Notes: generated from the sequence alone by a model not told the origin. DNA of 64,000 bases from Geodermatophilus bullaregiensis (GCF_016907675.1 NZ_JAFBCJ010000001.1:3596001-3660000); one strand, 5' to 3'. Positions 25,125 to 34,051 are shown, counted from the stretch's first letter. Program-made: numbers and translations.

Positions 25125-25535
25125 GTGCTGTCCCTCCTCGTCGGGCTGGCCGCGGTCGCCGTCGTCGGGGCGCTGCTGTTCCTCGGCGGCTCGGTGCTGC
25201 TCGGCCGCGGGGAGTCCCAGCCGCCGGCCGACCTCGACCGCTCCCCGGTGGAGCTGCCCGACGACCGGCCGGTCACCGGCGAGGACGTGCGCGCGCTGCG
25301 GATCTCGGTGGCCGTGCGCGGCTACCGCATGACCGAGGTGGACTGGCTGCTCGAGCAGCTGGCCCAGACGATCGAGGAGCGCGACGAGACCATCGCCGCG
25401 CTGCGCGCCGCGCACGACCGCCCGGCGCGGGCCGCCGACGCCGACACCGACCCGGGGCTGACCCTGCCGGCCGGGCGCACGCAGGACGAGCAGGCCGCTC
25501 CCGCGGCCGGGAACGGAGCGGGCGCCGATGCCTGA
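25125..25535 (+). CDS. DivIVA-domain membrane protein
   Basis: The 136-residue protein begins with one membrane helix (residues about 2-27). After an acidic linker comes AVRGYRMTEVDWLLEQLAQTIEERDE, a short DivIVA-like motif followed by a coiled coil. The C-terminus is Ala/Asp rich and disordered. DivIVA domains recognise negatively curved membrane at poles and septa, so this may be a localisation factor. The GTG lies 9 bp after the LOG gene, and its stop overlaps the next gene by 8 bp. Confidence 0.82.
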   Translation: MLSLLVGLAAVAVVGALLFLGGSVLLGRGESQPPADLDRSPVELPDDRPVTGEDVRALRISVAVRGYRMTEVDWLLEQLAQTIEERDETIAALRAAHDRPARAADADTDPGLTLPAGRTQDEQAAPAAGNGAGADA

Positions 25536-25992
25536 GCTGGTCGAGCGGGTCACGGTCGAGGCGCCGCCGGAACGCGTGTGGGCGGCGCTGACCGACTGGC
25601 GGTCCCAGGGGGCCTGGATGCTGGCCACCGACGTCGAGACCGTGGGCGGGCCCGCGCAGGGCGTCGGCGGGCGGCTGGCCGCGCGCACCGGCGTCCCGCT
25701 GCCGTGGCGGCGCGGGCGGCACCTCGGCGTCCTCGACACCATGGTCATCACCGAGTGGGACCCGCCCCGGCGCGTGGTCGTCCAGCACACCGGCCGGGTC
25801 GTGCGCGGTCCCGGCATCTTCGAGGTGCGGCCCTCGGGGGAGCGCACCGAGTTCGTCTGGACCGAGCGGCTGTACCTGCCCCTCGGGCTGCTCGGCAGGC
25901 TGGGCTGGCCGCTGGCGAAGCCGTTCGTCGTCGTCGGGGTGCGGCTGTCGCTGCGCCGGTTCGCCCGCTTCGCCACGACCTACGCCGGCTGA
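25528..25992 (+). CDS. SRPBCC family protein
   Basis: The 154-residue protein has the polyketide-cyclase/START-like layout: VERVTVEAPPERVWAALTDW, then ITEWDPPRRVVVQHTG and a long C-terminal helix PLAKPFVVVGVRLSLRRFARF. Such proteins bind hydrophobic ligands in a deep cavity, and no ligand can be assigned. ATG 25528 overlaps the previous gene, so the dapE-LOG-DivIVA-SRPBCC group is probably one operon. A perfect palindrome lies 22 bp after its stop. Confidence 0.85.
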   Translation: MPELVERVTVEAPPERVWAALTDWRSQGAWMLATDVETVGGPAQGVGGRLAARTGVPLPWRRGRHLGVLDTMVITEWDPPRRVVVQHTGRVVRGPGIFEVRPSGERTEFVWTERLYLPLGLLGRLGWPLAKPFVVVGVRLSLRRFARFATTYAG

Positions 25993-26013
25993 GGGCCGCC
26001 GTCCGTTACCGGA

Positions 26014-26035
26014 CCGTGACGTCGGGACGTCACGG
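26014..26035. promoter_or_regulatory. Perfect 22-bp palindrome upstream of an ECF sigma gene
   Basis: CCGTGACGTC-GG-GACGTCACGG is a perfect 10-bp inverted repeat with a 2-bp centre. It is 22 bp after the SRPBCC stop and 55 bp before the ATG of the ECF sigma gene. The very short centre makes it a better dimeric operator than a terminator hairpin, although both remain possible. I see no other copy in the window. Confidence 0.5.
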
Positions 26036-26089
26036 ATCCGGGCGTCCCGGCGGGTCTCCTGAACAGGGGGACGGACGGGGCGGAGGGCG

Positions 26090-26602
26090 ATGAGCACGGA
26101 CCGGGAGTTCACGGCGTTCGTGGTCGCCCACGAGGCGGCGCTGCTGCGGACCGCCTACCTGCTCACCGGCGACCGCGGGCACGCCGAGGACCTCGTGCAG
26201 ACCGCGCTCGCCCGGGCGCACCGGCACTGGGCGCGCGTCCAGCGGGCCGACGTGCCGGTCGCCTACGTGCGCCGGCTGCTGGTCAACTGCCACCTGAGCT
26301 GGCGACGGCGGCTGTGGCACGGCGAGCAGGTCCTCGAGACGCTGCCCGAGCGGCCCGCCGGGGACTGGCAGGACGCCCACGCCCTCGCCGACGAGCTGCG
26401 CCGGGCCCTCGACCTGCTGTCCCCGCGGGCCCGCGCGGTCCTCGTCCTGCGCTTCTACGAGGACCTCACCGAGACCGAGACCGCCCGCGTGCTCGGCTGC
26501 TCGGCCAGCACCGTCCGCACCCACACCGCCCGCGGCCTGTCCGCCGTCCGCCGGGCGCTGGATCCCGAGCCCACCCCGCTGACCGACCGGAGGCCGTCGT
26601 GA
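26090..26602 (+). CDS. ECF sigma factor, SigE-family (TIGR02983-like)
   Basis: The 170-residue sigma factor has region 2 (FTAFVVAHEAALLRTAYLLT, AEDLVQTALARAHRHW) and region 4 (LSPRARAVLVLRFYEDLTET, LGCSASTVRTHTARGLSAVR). The wording matches the actinobacterial SigE-family of ECF sigmas, which are common in streptomycetes and relatives and different from the stress sigma SigE at 49 kb. The ATG follows GGAGGGCG. The stop overlaps the GTG of a membrane-anchored partner that probably controls it. Confidence 0.92.
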   Translation: MSTDREFTAFVVAHEAALLRTAYLLTGDRGHAEDLVQTALARAHRHWARVQRADVPVAYVRRLLVNCHLSWRRRLWHGEQVLETLPERPAGDWQDAHALADELRRALDLLSPRARAVLVLRFYEDLTETETARVLGCSASTVRTHTARGLSAVRRALDPEPTPLTDRRPS

Positions 26603-27678
26603 CCGACCCCGACCTCGACGTCCGCGACGCCCTGCACCGGCTGGCCGCCGGAGCCGGCCGGCCGCGCGGGGAGGACACCGCCGCGGCCGCGGTCGCGCTG
26701 TCCCGGCGGCAGCGACGCACCCGACTGGCCCTGGCGGGCGGCGCCGTCGCCGTCGCCCTGCTCGCCGGCGCCGTGCCGGCGCTGCTGCCCGACGCCGGGC
26801 CCGCGGCGGGCGGGGCCGCGACCGGGGGGACCGGGCAGGCGGAGGACGCCGGTCCGGGCCTGTACGACCTCCCGGTCCGCGGCTCGCTGGCCGGCGACGA
26901 CGACTTCGTCGCCGGGGCGGCTGCGCTCGAGTGGTCGGCGCCGCTGGGCATCGAGGGCGCGGTGCTCAGCCCGCCGGCGCCGACCCGCCGGGTGCTGTTC
27001 GCCGGCGACCTGCCCGGCGGACGGCGGTGGGCGCTGGTCATGGGCGAGGACCGGCGCCAGCTCGTGTACGCCTGGTTCGGCGGCCCGGCCGGCGCCGCGC
27101 CGGACGAGCTCGCGCTGCTGGCGCCTCCGCAGCGGGGCGGGCAGGACCAGCCGATGGCCCTGCTCGACACCGCCGGTCCCGCCCCGGTGCTGGTGGTCGT
27201 CAGCCGGCCCGCCGACACCGCGCGGTACTCACCGGGCTCGGTGCCCGTCGACGGCGGGGGCGTCGGGCGGGCGTGGACCGACCTGACCGAGGCCGACGGC
27301 GTCCTCGTCGCCGAGGTGCCCGCGCCGGTGTACCTCGGGGTGGAGGCGGTCGACGTCCGCCGGGACGGCGCGACGCGGACCACGGTGCGGCCCGTGCCGC
27401 TGACGGACGCCTCGGCGCCTCCGCCGGTGGACCCCCGCGCCACCGTGGCCGACGCCCTCGCCACCACCGACCCGGAGGTGCGCGAGCGCCTGGCCGCCTG
27501 CCTCCTGCCGCAGGGCTTCGTCCTCACCGTCCGCGCCGACGGCGGGTACGAGTACGGCTACCCGGTGGTCGAGGGCGGGGCCGGCGACGAGGAGGTGGCG
27601 GTCGCGCACGCCGCCTACGACGCCGTGCTCGCCGCCTGCGCCGAGCAGGTGACCGGCGGGCCGGCGGTCCCGGACTGA
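26599..27678 (+). CDS. Membrane-anchored partner of the ECF sigma factor, possible anti-sigma factor
   Basis: The 359-residue protein has a short cytoplasmic N-terminus of about 47 residues (DVRDALHRLAAGA). It then has one membrane helix (LALAGGAVAVALLAGAVPAL, about residues 47-67) and a large exported domain of unknown fold. The start is a GTG overlapping the sigma gene stop. This layout is that of transmembrane anti-sigma regulators, but I see no zinc-binding HxxxCxxC in the cytoplasmic part. The exported domain has a pair of cysteines near the C-terminus (AACLLP, LAACAEQ). The function is inferred from context only. Confidence 0.65.
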   Translation: MTDPDLDVRDALHRLAAGAGRPRGEDTAAAAVALSRRQRRTRLALAGGAVAVALLAGAVPALLPDAGPAAGGAATGGTGQAEDAGPGLYDLPVRGSLAGDDDFVAGAAALEWSAPLGIEGAVLSPPAPTRRVLFAGDLPGGRRWALVMGEDRRQLVYAWFGGPAGAAPDELALLAPPQRGGQDQPMALLDTAGPAPVLVVVSRPADTARYSPGSVPVDGGGVGRAWTDLTEADGVLVAEVPAPVYLGVEAVDVRRDGATRTTVRPVPLTDASAPPPVDPRATVADALATTDPEVRERLAACLLPQGFVLTVRADGGYEYGYPVVEGGAGDEEVAVAHAAYDAVLAACAEQVTGGPAVPD

Positions 27679-27688
27679 GCGCGCGGCC

Positions 27689-28417
27689 CTACGCGGGCCG
27701 GGCCGCCGCCCGCACCGCGTCCCGGCTGACGTACCAGCGGCGCCACAGCAGCGCGGCGGTGACCAGGGTCAGCACGGTGCCGCCGTCGTACATCAGCCGC
27801 GCGCCGGCCTCCGCGCCGACCGTGCCGGCCGGCGGGTGCGCGTAGAGCACCTTCGCCAGGACGTCGTGCGCCGCGGCGCCGCCGGCCAGCGCGACGGCGC
27901 GCACCGCCACCGGGCGGCGGTGCGGCGCGGGGTCGACGGCCAGCACGGAGGCGGTGGCGAGGTACCCGCTGACCAGCAGGTGCGCCCAGACCAGGGTGGT
28001 CAGCGCGGGACGGCCGGCCAGGGCGGTGTGCAGGCCGGTGCCGTAGAGCAGCCACAGCCCGGCGGCGTTGAGCGGGACGGCGACCAGCGGGTCGGTCAGC
28101 CACCGCGCGGGTGGCGTGCGCAGCAGCCGGGCCAGCCGGCGGGCGCCTCGCGGGGGGAGCGCGCGCAGCGCCAGGGTGACCGGGGCGGCGAGCACCAGCA
28201 GCAGTGGCGCGACCATGCCCAGCAGCAGGTGCCCGGCCATGTGCGCGTGCAGGTCGTGGTGGGCGCGCGCCGGGCCCGCCACGGCGACCCCCGCGGCGGC
28301 CAGGCCGAGCAGCCACGCCGCGGTGCGGGCCAGCGGCCAGGGGCTGCGGCAGCGCCAGGTGGCCGCGACGTGGCCGGCGCCCGCGGCCAGCAGGACGCCG
28401 AGCGCGGCCGCCGTCAC
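27689..28417 (-). CDS. CtaG-type cytochrome c oxidase assembly protein
   Basis: The 242-residue membrane protein has about six helices. The histidine-rich segment ARAHHDLHAHMAGHLLLGM resembles the copper-related motif of caa3-type CtaG proteins (PF09678), which help insert copper into cytochrome oxidase. Further on are LYGTGLHTAL and WAHLLVSGYL. The GTG at 28415-28417 overlaps the DUF2243 stop, so the two genes are coupled. No oxidase subunit genes are nearby, so the client enzyme is encoded elsewhere. Confidence 0.8.
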   Translation of the reverse strand: MTAAALGVLLAAGAGHVAATWRCRSPWPLARTAAWLLGLAAAGVAVAGPARAHHDLHAHMAGHLLLGMVAPLLLVLAAPVTLALRALPPRGARRLARLLRTPPARWLTDPLVAVPLNAAGLWLLYGTGLHTALAGRPALTTLVWAHLLVSGYLATASVLAVDPAPHRRPVAVRAVALAGGAAAHDVLAKVLYAHPPAGTVGAEAGARLMYDGGTVLTLVTAALLWRRWYVSRDAVRAAARPA

Positions 28418-28881
28418 GTCACGGCGACCGGCCGGGCCCGGGCGCGCAGGAGCAGCGCGACCCCGGCGGCCAGCAGCAGCACGCCGGGCACGATCCAGCC
28501 GACGTCGTAGCCGGTGAGGTCGACGCCGTAGCGGACCTGGTGCAGCCGCAGCAGCTTGTGGTGCACGAGGCCGTCCCACACCTGGAAGGCGCCCGCTCCC
28601 GTCAGCACGGCGCCCCACCACAGCGCGGGGACGAACCGGCCGCGGCGCCGCGCGTCGGCCAGCAGGGCCATGCCCGCCACGGCCGCGGAGAAGGTGCCGG
28701 CGTGCAGCAGGCCGTCGGAGACCAGCCCGGCCGCGCCGCTGGCCCGGTCGTAGAAGTGGTGCCAGTGCAGCAGCTGGTGGAAGACGATCTCGTCGACCGC
28801 CCCCGCCGTGCCCAGGCCCAGCAGCAGGCCGGAGACCAGCAGCCGCCGCCGGGCCGGGGGGCGCGCGTGTGCGTCGGCCAC
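28414..28881 (-). CDS. DUF2243 membrane protein
   Basis: The 155-residue protein has four membrane helices and the conserved GAVDEIVFHQLLHWHHFYDR segment with clustered histidines, then GAFQVWDGLVHHKLLRLHQV. This is the DUF2243 pattern. The histidine pairs inside membrane helices suggest metal or heme binding. It is translationally coupled to the CtaG-like gene, which supports a shared role in copper or respiratory-chain assembly. GTG is the start codon. Confidence 0.85.
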   Translation of the reverse strand: MADAHARPPARRRLLVSGLLLGLGTAGAVDEIVFHQLLHWHHFYDRASGAAGLVSDGLLHAGTFSAAVAGMALLADARRRGRFVPALWWGAVLTGAGAFQVWDGLVHHKLLRLHQVRYGVDLTGYDVGWIVPGVLLLAAGVALLLRARARPVAVT

Positions 28882-28962
28882 CGGGGGTCCTCCCGTCGTC
28901 GCTTCCCCGGTCGCTGCCCGGACCGGACCGCCGGGAAACGGCCGGGGACGCCGGGCGAGGGG

Positions 28963-29289
28963 TCAGCGGCGGCCGGCGGCGACGAAGGCCAGCGCCTCGC
29001 GGGCCAGGGGCAGGTCGGCCGCGGCGTCGTCCCCGAGAGTGACCCACTCGCGCATCGGCTGCCCCCGGCCGTTGGCGAAGGCGCTGCCCGCGCCGTCGGC
29101 GACCAGGGCGGCGACCCGGTCCCGGGGCAGCTTGACCACCAGCGCGCCGTCGACCGCCATCGCGAAGATCGCGCCGTCGACCTCCAGGGCCGCGGAGCCG
29201 AACCGTCGTCCACCGGGCTGCGGCGGCGTCACGCCCGGCTCGCCGGCGAGGGCGTCGACCAGGGCGGCGAGGCGGTCGTCGGCGGTCAT
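28963..29289 (-). CDS. TfoX N-terminal-domain-like protein
   Basis: This 108-residue protein fits the TfoX/Sxy N-terminal fold: RRFGSAALEVDGAIFAMAVDGALVVKLP, then GQPMREWVTLGD. Stand-alone TfoX-N proteins are widespread in actinobacteria and have no established role; competence regulation in Haemophilus depends on the full-length protein. ATG 29287-29289 is chosen over an upstream in-frame start that would add a 12-residue Cys-containing tail. It stands alone on its strand, 81 bp from the DUF2243 gene. Confidence 0.82.
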   Translation of the reverse strand: MTADDRLAALVDALAGEPGVTPPQPGGRRFGSAALEVDGAIFAMAVDGALVVKLPRDRVAALVADGAGSAFANGRGQPMREWVTLGDDAAADLPLAREALAFVAAGRR

Positions 29290-29502
29290 GGGGGGAGTGC
29301 AGCGCGCGGAGCCCGCCGTCCGCAAGACCCCCGCTCGACTCGCCGGCGCCCCGTGACCCCGCCCCTGGGGCGGGCCGCAGGCCCGGGGCGTGGGCGGACA
29401 CCTGGCGCGGTCGGGCGGCCCGGCCGAGGTCCACCTGACCGACCGGGACGCCGGCGACCCCGACGCCCCGCACGTCGCGCTCGCCTGACCGGTGCGGACC
29501 CC

Positions 29503-30138
29503 CTAGCGGTCGGCCGCGAGGCGCACCCCGAAGGCCAGCAGGGCGCAGCCGGTGAACGCGTCGAGGGCGCGGCGCACCGGGCGGCGGGCGAGCACCCGGC
29601 GCGCCCGGTGCAGGACGGCGACGAGGAGGAGCAGGTACACGAGCCCGACCACCGCGTGCGTGGAGGCGTACGCCAGGAGCACGGGGACGGCGGTGCCCGG
29701 CCCGAGGAACTGCGGCAGCACGGCGAGGTAGAACGCCAGCACCTTCGGGTTGGTGATGTTGGACAGGAAGCCCTGGCGCAGGCCGGTCCGCGCACGCGGT
29801 CCCGACACCGTCCCGCCGCCGTCCAGGGCGGGGTACTGCCCGCGCGCCGCCGACCGGAACGCCTGCACCGCCAGGTGCGCCAGGTAGCCGACGCCCAGCC
29901 AGCGGACGGCCGCGAACAGCGGCTCGACGCGGACGACCACCGCCGCGAGCCCGGTGGCGGCCGCCGTGCCCTGCACGACGTTCGACACGGTGATGCCGAC
30001 GGCGCTCCACGCACCGCGGCCGCGGCCGCCGGCCAGGGTGTTGCGGACGACCACCGCGAAGTCCGGTCCGGGGACGAGCACCAGCACGACGGCGAGGACG
30101 ACGAAGGTCCCGTACCCCGCCCCGTCCACGCCGGTCAC
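29503..30138 (-). CDS. LysE/RhtB family amino-acid exporter
   Basis: The 211-residue membrane protein has the LysE signature near the N-terminus (VLVLVPGPDFAVVVRNTLAGG), about six helices and the conserved GFLSNITNPKVLAFYLAVLPQF loop. Such proteins export basic or neutral amino acids or homoserine lactones; the substrate is not predictable here. The start is GTG, and it is divergent from the EamA transporter gene. Confidence 0.9.
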   Translation of the reverse strand: MTGVDGAGYGTFVVLAVVLVLVPGPDFAVVVRNTLAGGRGRGAWSAVGITVSNVVQGTAAATGLAAVVVRVEPLFAAVRWLGVGYLAHLAVQAFRSAARGQYPALDGGGTVSGPRARTGLRQGFLSNITNPKVLAFYLAVLPQFLGPGTAVPVLLAYASTHAVVGLVYLLLLVAVLHRARRVLARRPVRRALDAFTGCALLAFGVRLAADR

Positions 30139-30255
30139 GCTAGCGCGGGCCGTCCCGGTGGCGGCGGGACCCCGACCGCGGTGCCGGGGTGGCCGCCGGG
30201 CCGCACGCCGCGGCCGTCAGGATGGCCGGGTGAGCGAGCGGGACGGAGGCGGCCG

Positions 30256-31140
30256 GTGAGCCGTCGCGGATGGGTGCTGTTCCTGGCGATGTCGGTGCTC
30301 TGGGGTGTGCCCTACCTGCTCATCAAGGTCGCCGTCGAGGAGACCTCGCCGGTGGTCGTCGTCTTCACCCGCTGCGTCGTCGGGGCGGCGCTGCTGCTGC
30401 CGTGGACGCTCGCCCGCGGCCAGGTGCGCCCGGCGCTGCGGCACTGGCGGGCGCTGCTGCTGTTCACCGTGCTGGAGATGACCGGGCCGTGGATGCTGCT
30501 CTCCTACGCCGAGGACACGCTGTCCAGCTCGCTCACCGGGCTGCTCGTGGCCTCCGTCCCCTTCGTCGCCGCGCTGGCCGCCCGGCTGGTGGGGGACGAG
30601 GAGCGGCTGACGCCGGTGCGGCTGGCCGGCATGGGGCTGGGTGTGGCCGGCATCGTGGCGCTGCTCGGGTTCGACGTCGAGGGCGTCGCGCTGCTCCCGG
30701 TGCTGGCGGTCGTGCTCGTCGTCGTCGGCTACGGCACCGCGCCGCTGGTGGCCAGCCGTGCGCTGGGCGAGGTCCCCGGCGTGGCGGTCAGCGCGATCGC
30801 GCTGGTGGTCACCGCGGTGGTGTACGCCCCGTTCGCGCTGCCGCGGATCGGCCAGGTGACGGCGGCCCCGGTGCGGGCGCAGGCCTCGCTGGCCGCCCTC
30901 GGCGTCGTCTGCACCGCCCTGGCGCTGGTGCTGTTCTTCGCGCTCATCCGCGAGGTCGGCCCCCAGCGGGCGCTGGTCATCACCTTCGTCAACCCCGCCG
31001 TCGCGGTGCTCGCGGGCGTGCTGCTGCTCGACGAGCCGTTCACCCTGGGCCTGGCCGTGGGCCTGCCGCTGGTGCTGCTCGGCTGCGTGCTGGCGACGCG
31101 GCGCAACGCCCCGGCGGCCGTGGACACCGCCGTCCCCTGA
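30256..31140 (+). CDS. EamA/DMT family transporter
   Basis: The 294-residue protein consists of two EamA repeats of five helices each. The first opens with WVLFLAMSVLWGVPYLLIK and VVFTRCVVGAALLLPW. The second ends FVNPAVAVLAGVLLLDEPFT. These are features of drug/metabolite exporters of unknown substrate. GTG 30256 follows GGACGGAGG. It is a single-gene unit followed by a small hairpin. Confidence 0.9.
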   Translation: MSRRGWVLFLAMSVLWGVPYLLIKVAVEETSPVVVVFTRCVVGAALLLPWTLARGQVRPALRHWRALLLFTVLEMTGPWMLLSYAEDTLSSSLTGLLVASVPFVAALAARLVGDEERLTPVRLAGMGLGVAGIVALLGFDVEGVALLPVLAVVLVVVGYGTAPLVASRALGEVPGVAVSAIALVVTAVVYAPFALPRIGQVTAAPVRAQASLAALGVVCTALALVLFFALIREVGPQRALVITFVNPAVAVLAGVLLLDEPFTLGLAVGLPLVLLGCVLATRRNAPAAVDTAVP

Positions 31141-31157
31141 CCCGCCTCCCGGGCGGG
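31141..31157 (+). terminator. Hairpin directly after the EamA gene
   Basis: CCCGCC-TCCCG-GGCGGG starts at the base after the stop codon, with a 6-bp perfect stem and a 5-nt loop. It probably terminates the transporter transcript. Confidence 0.5.
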
Positions 31158-31255
31158 CCGGGAGCGTTCCGGGACGGGACCGGACTCAACATCGCGCCCC
31201 GCCGTCCGACACCTCTCGCGGCACCCCGCCCGACCGGTGCCGAGCGGAGGCGACG

Positions 31256-34051
31256 GTGGCCCGGCACCAGGACGACCGAACCGGCGGACGGCGACGGCGG
31301 CGTCCGTGGGCTGCCCGCCTGCTGGCCGCGGTGGTGCTCGGTGTCGTCGCGCTGACCGGCTCCGGTCCCGTCGCGCCGGACCCGGACCTCGCGCCGGCGA
31401 GCTTCGCCGACCCCGTGCCGCCGACCGACGTGGTCGCCGCCCCGGCCGATCGCGCGTTGCAGGTCTCGTGGACCGCGTCGACCGAGGGCTTCGTCTCCGG
31501 CTACGACGTCTTCGTCGACGGGGTCGTGAGGGCCAGTCCCACGGGGACCAGCGCGGTCGTCACCGGCCTGGTCAACGGGCAGCCGTACCAGGTCACCGTC
31601 CGGACCAAGACGTCGTTCCTCGGGTCCTCGGGCGTCGGCACCACCCGCAGCACGCCGGCGACGGGCACCCCGCGCGACTCCGTCGCCCCCGCCGCGCCCA
31701 CCGGGGTCGTCGCGACCGCCGGCGACCTGCGGGTGACGGTGACGTGGACCCCGAACGCGGCCGACTACGACGCCGACGGCCACCGCGTGCTGCGCGACGG
31801 CGTCCCGGTGACGGGCCTGCTCGCCGGACGGGTCACCGCCTCCTGGACCGACACCGCGGTGGTCGCCGACCGGACCTACGGCTACGCGGTGCAGACGCAC
31901 GACACCTCGGGCAACTGGTCGGCGAGCTCCGCCCCCGTGGCCTCCGCGCGGCCGTTCGACCAGACCCCGCCGGCGACGCCGACCGGCCTGGCCGCGGCGG
32001 CCGGGGACGGGCGGGTGGTCCTGTCCTGGACGGCCGGCCCCGAGTCGGACGTCGCCGGCTACGCCGTGCTGCGCGACGGCGTCGAGGTCGCGCGGGTGAC
32101 CGGCACGACGTGGACCGACACCGCGGTGGTCAACGACACCACCTACGCCTACCGGCTGGTGGCGGTCGACGGCCACGGCAACGCCTCCCCGCCGAGCGAC
32201 CCGGCCGTGACCGCCCGCCCGACCGACCTGACCGCCCCGGCGACGCCGAGCGGGCTCGCAGCGGTGAGAGGTGACGGGCGCGTGCACCTCTCCTGGACCG
32301 CCAACGGCGAGCCCGACCTCGCCGGGTACGTCGTGCTGCGCGACGGCGTCGAGGTGGCGCGGGTCGCCGGCACGTCCTGGACGGACACCGGCGTCGTCAA
32401 CGACACCACCTACGCCTACCGGCTGGTCGCCGTGGACGGGCACGGCAACGCCTCCGCCGCCACGGACCCCGCGGTGCCGGCCACCCCGACCGCCGATCCT
32501 GTCCCGGCCGCACCCGCGGGCGTCACCGCGGTCGCCGGGGACGGCCGCGCCACGGTGCGCTGGGACGCCGTCCCGGAGCCCGACGTCACGGGGTACCGCG
32601 TGCTCGCCGAGGACGGCGGCGTCGTCGCCGCGGTCGCCGCACCGGCCACGCAGGCGACCGTGTCCGGGCTGGTCAACGGCACCGAGCGCCGCTTCCGGGT
32701 GGTGGCCGTCGACGCCGCCGGGCAGGTCTCGGAGCCCTCCGCCGAGGCCGCCGTCGCCCCGGTGGCCGCGCGGGTGCCCGCGGAGGGCGCCGGGCAGAGC
32801 GGCGGGGTCGCCGCCGGCGCGGACGGCCGGTTCGTCGTCATCGGCACGTCGGCCCGCTGGGAGGCCGCCGACACGAACACCGCCTACGAGCTGTACCTGC
32901 TCGACCGCTCCGCCGGCACCGCGCGGCGCATCGCGCCGCTGCCGGCGGCGGCCACGGGCAGCAGCGACCCGACCAACACCGCGGCGCCGGCGGTCAGCGA
33001 CGACGGCCGCTTCGTCGCCCTCGCCACGTCCGCGGCGCTGCTCCCCGGCGACACCAACCGCCTCCCCGACGTCTACCGGCTCGACACCCGCACCGGCGCC
33101 TGGGAGCTGGTCAGCGTGCCGGCCGGCGGCCGGGTGCACGCCTCGGTCGCGGGCACCGTCCTGCAGGGCGGCGCGGCCGTGCACGCCACGAGCCCGACGG
33201 TGGTCGTCTCCGGCGACGGCGACCTGGTGCTCTTCTACTCGGCCCGGCCCGACCTCGCGCCCGGCGACACCAACGGCGCCGTCGACGTGTTCGCCAAGCG
33301 CCTGTCGACCGGCGCGGTCACCCGGGTCTCGACGTCGTCGGCCGGCGGGGAGCTCGGGCGCACCGCCACCGGCCCGGCGCTCGCGGTCACCCCGGACGGC
33401 CGGTTCGCGCTCTTCCCGGCGGCGGCGGCCAACGGCCCCGTCGTGCTGTACCGCAAGACGCTGTCGGGGGCGGGCGCCGGGCAGGCCGTCGTCGTCTCGT
33501 CGGTGGTCGCGGGCGGCCGGACGACGGAGTACGGCGTGTACCGCGACGCCGGTGACGTCGCGATCAGCGACGACGGCCGCCACGTCGCCCTCGTGACCGC
33601 CGCGAAGGTGACCACGCCGACGCCGACCGCGGCCTGGTCCACCGGCCTGGCCTACCGCGTCGACACCGCCACCGGCGCCGTCGTCGCGATGGGCAGCGGG
33701 CAGACGACGGTCTGGGAGCACCAGGTCGAGCTCGACCCGACCGGCCGCCACGGCTTCTACGCCACCGCCGCGGCGGCCCTGCCGGCAGACGGCAACGGCC
33801 ACACCGACCACTACCGCCGCGACCTCGGCGGCGGTGGGCTGACCCTGGTCACCGCCGACGCCGGCGGCCGGGCGACGGCCGGCCCCACCGGTGCGGTCTC
33901 GGCCGCCGAGTACGGCCGGCTGACGGCCGTGGACGGCGACCGCGTGCTGGTGACGACGTCGCAGGCGCTGACGGCGACCGACACCAACCGGCTGCGCGAC
34001 CTCTACGCCAAGGACCTCACCGACGGGACGGTGTCGGTGCCGCGCGGCTGA
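31256..34051 (+). CDS. Secreted protein with five FN3 domains and a beta-propeller-like region
   Basis: The 931-residue protein has an Arg-rich twin-arginine-free signal peptide (hydrophobic AARLLAAVVLGVVALTG, about residues 19-35). Five fibronectin type III domains follow at about 54-140, 142-233, 238-325, 325-413 and 416-505. Residues 510-931 contain repeated DGRFV, GDTN and D-V-Y/F-R/K-L motifs (for example SDDGRFVALATSAALLPGDT) typical of TolB/PD40-like propeller blades. Domains 3 and 4 are almost identical, suggesting recent duplication. There is no sortase signal or C-terminal helix, so it is probably released or wall-associated. The final 35 bp overlap the convergent DUF2064 gene. Confidence 0.85.
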   Translation: MARHQDDRTGGRRRRRPWAARLLAAVVLGVVALTGSGPVAPDPDLAPASFADPVPPTDVVAAPADRALQVSWTASTEGFVSGYDVFVDGVVRASPTGTSAVVTGLVNGQPYQVTVRTKTSFLGSSGVGTTRSTPATGTPRDSVAPAAPTGVVATAGDLRVTVTWTPNAADYDADGHRVLRDGVPVTGLLAGRVTASWTDTAVVADRTYGYAVQTHDTSGNWSASSAPVASARPFDQTPPATPTGLAAAAGDGRVVLSWTAGPESDVAGYAVLRDGVEVARVTGTTWTDTAVVNDTTYAYRLVAVDGHGNASPPSDPAVTARPTDLTAPATPSGLAAVRGDGRVHLSWTANGEPDLAGYVVLRDGVEVARVAGTSWTDTGVVNDTTYAYRLVAVDGHGNASAATDPAVPATPTADPVPAAPAGVTAVAGDGRATVRWDAVPEPDVTGYRVLAEDGGVVAAVAAPATQATVSGLVNGTERRFRVVAVDAAGQVSEPSAEAAVAPVAARVPAEGAGQSGGVAAGADGRFVVIGTSARWEAADTNTAYELYLLDRSAGTARRIAPLPAAATGSSDPTNTAAPAVSDDGRFVALATSAALLPGDTNRLPDVYRLDTRTGAWELVSVPAGGRVHASVAGTVLQGGAAVHATSPTVVVSGDGDLVLFYSARPDLAPGDTNGAVDVFAKRLSTGAVTRVSTSSAGGELGRTATGPALAVTPDGRFALFPAAAANGPVVLYRKTLSGAGAGQAVVVSSVVAGGRTTEYGVYRDAGDVAISDDGRHVALVTAAKVTTPTPTAAWSTGLAYRVDTATGAVVAMGSGQTTVWEHQVELDPTGRHGFYATAAAALPADGNGHTDHYRRDLGGGGLTLVTADAGGRATAGPTGAVSAAEYGRLTAVDGDRVLVTTSQALTATDTNRLRDLYAKDLTDGTVSVPRG

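Noticed and set aside
29390-29488. Short frame ending EVHLTDRDAGDPDAPHVALA
   Set aside because: It resembles the C-terminal tail of some gene, so it may be a remnant, but at 32 codons with no recognised family it is too weak to list.
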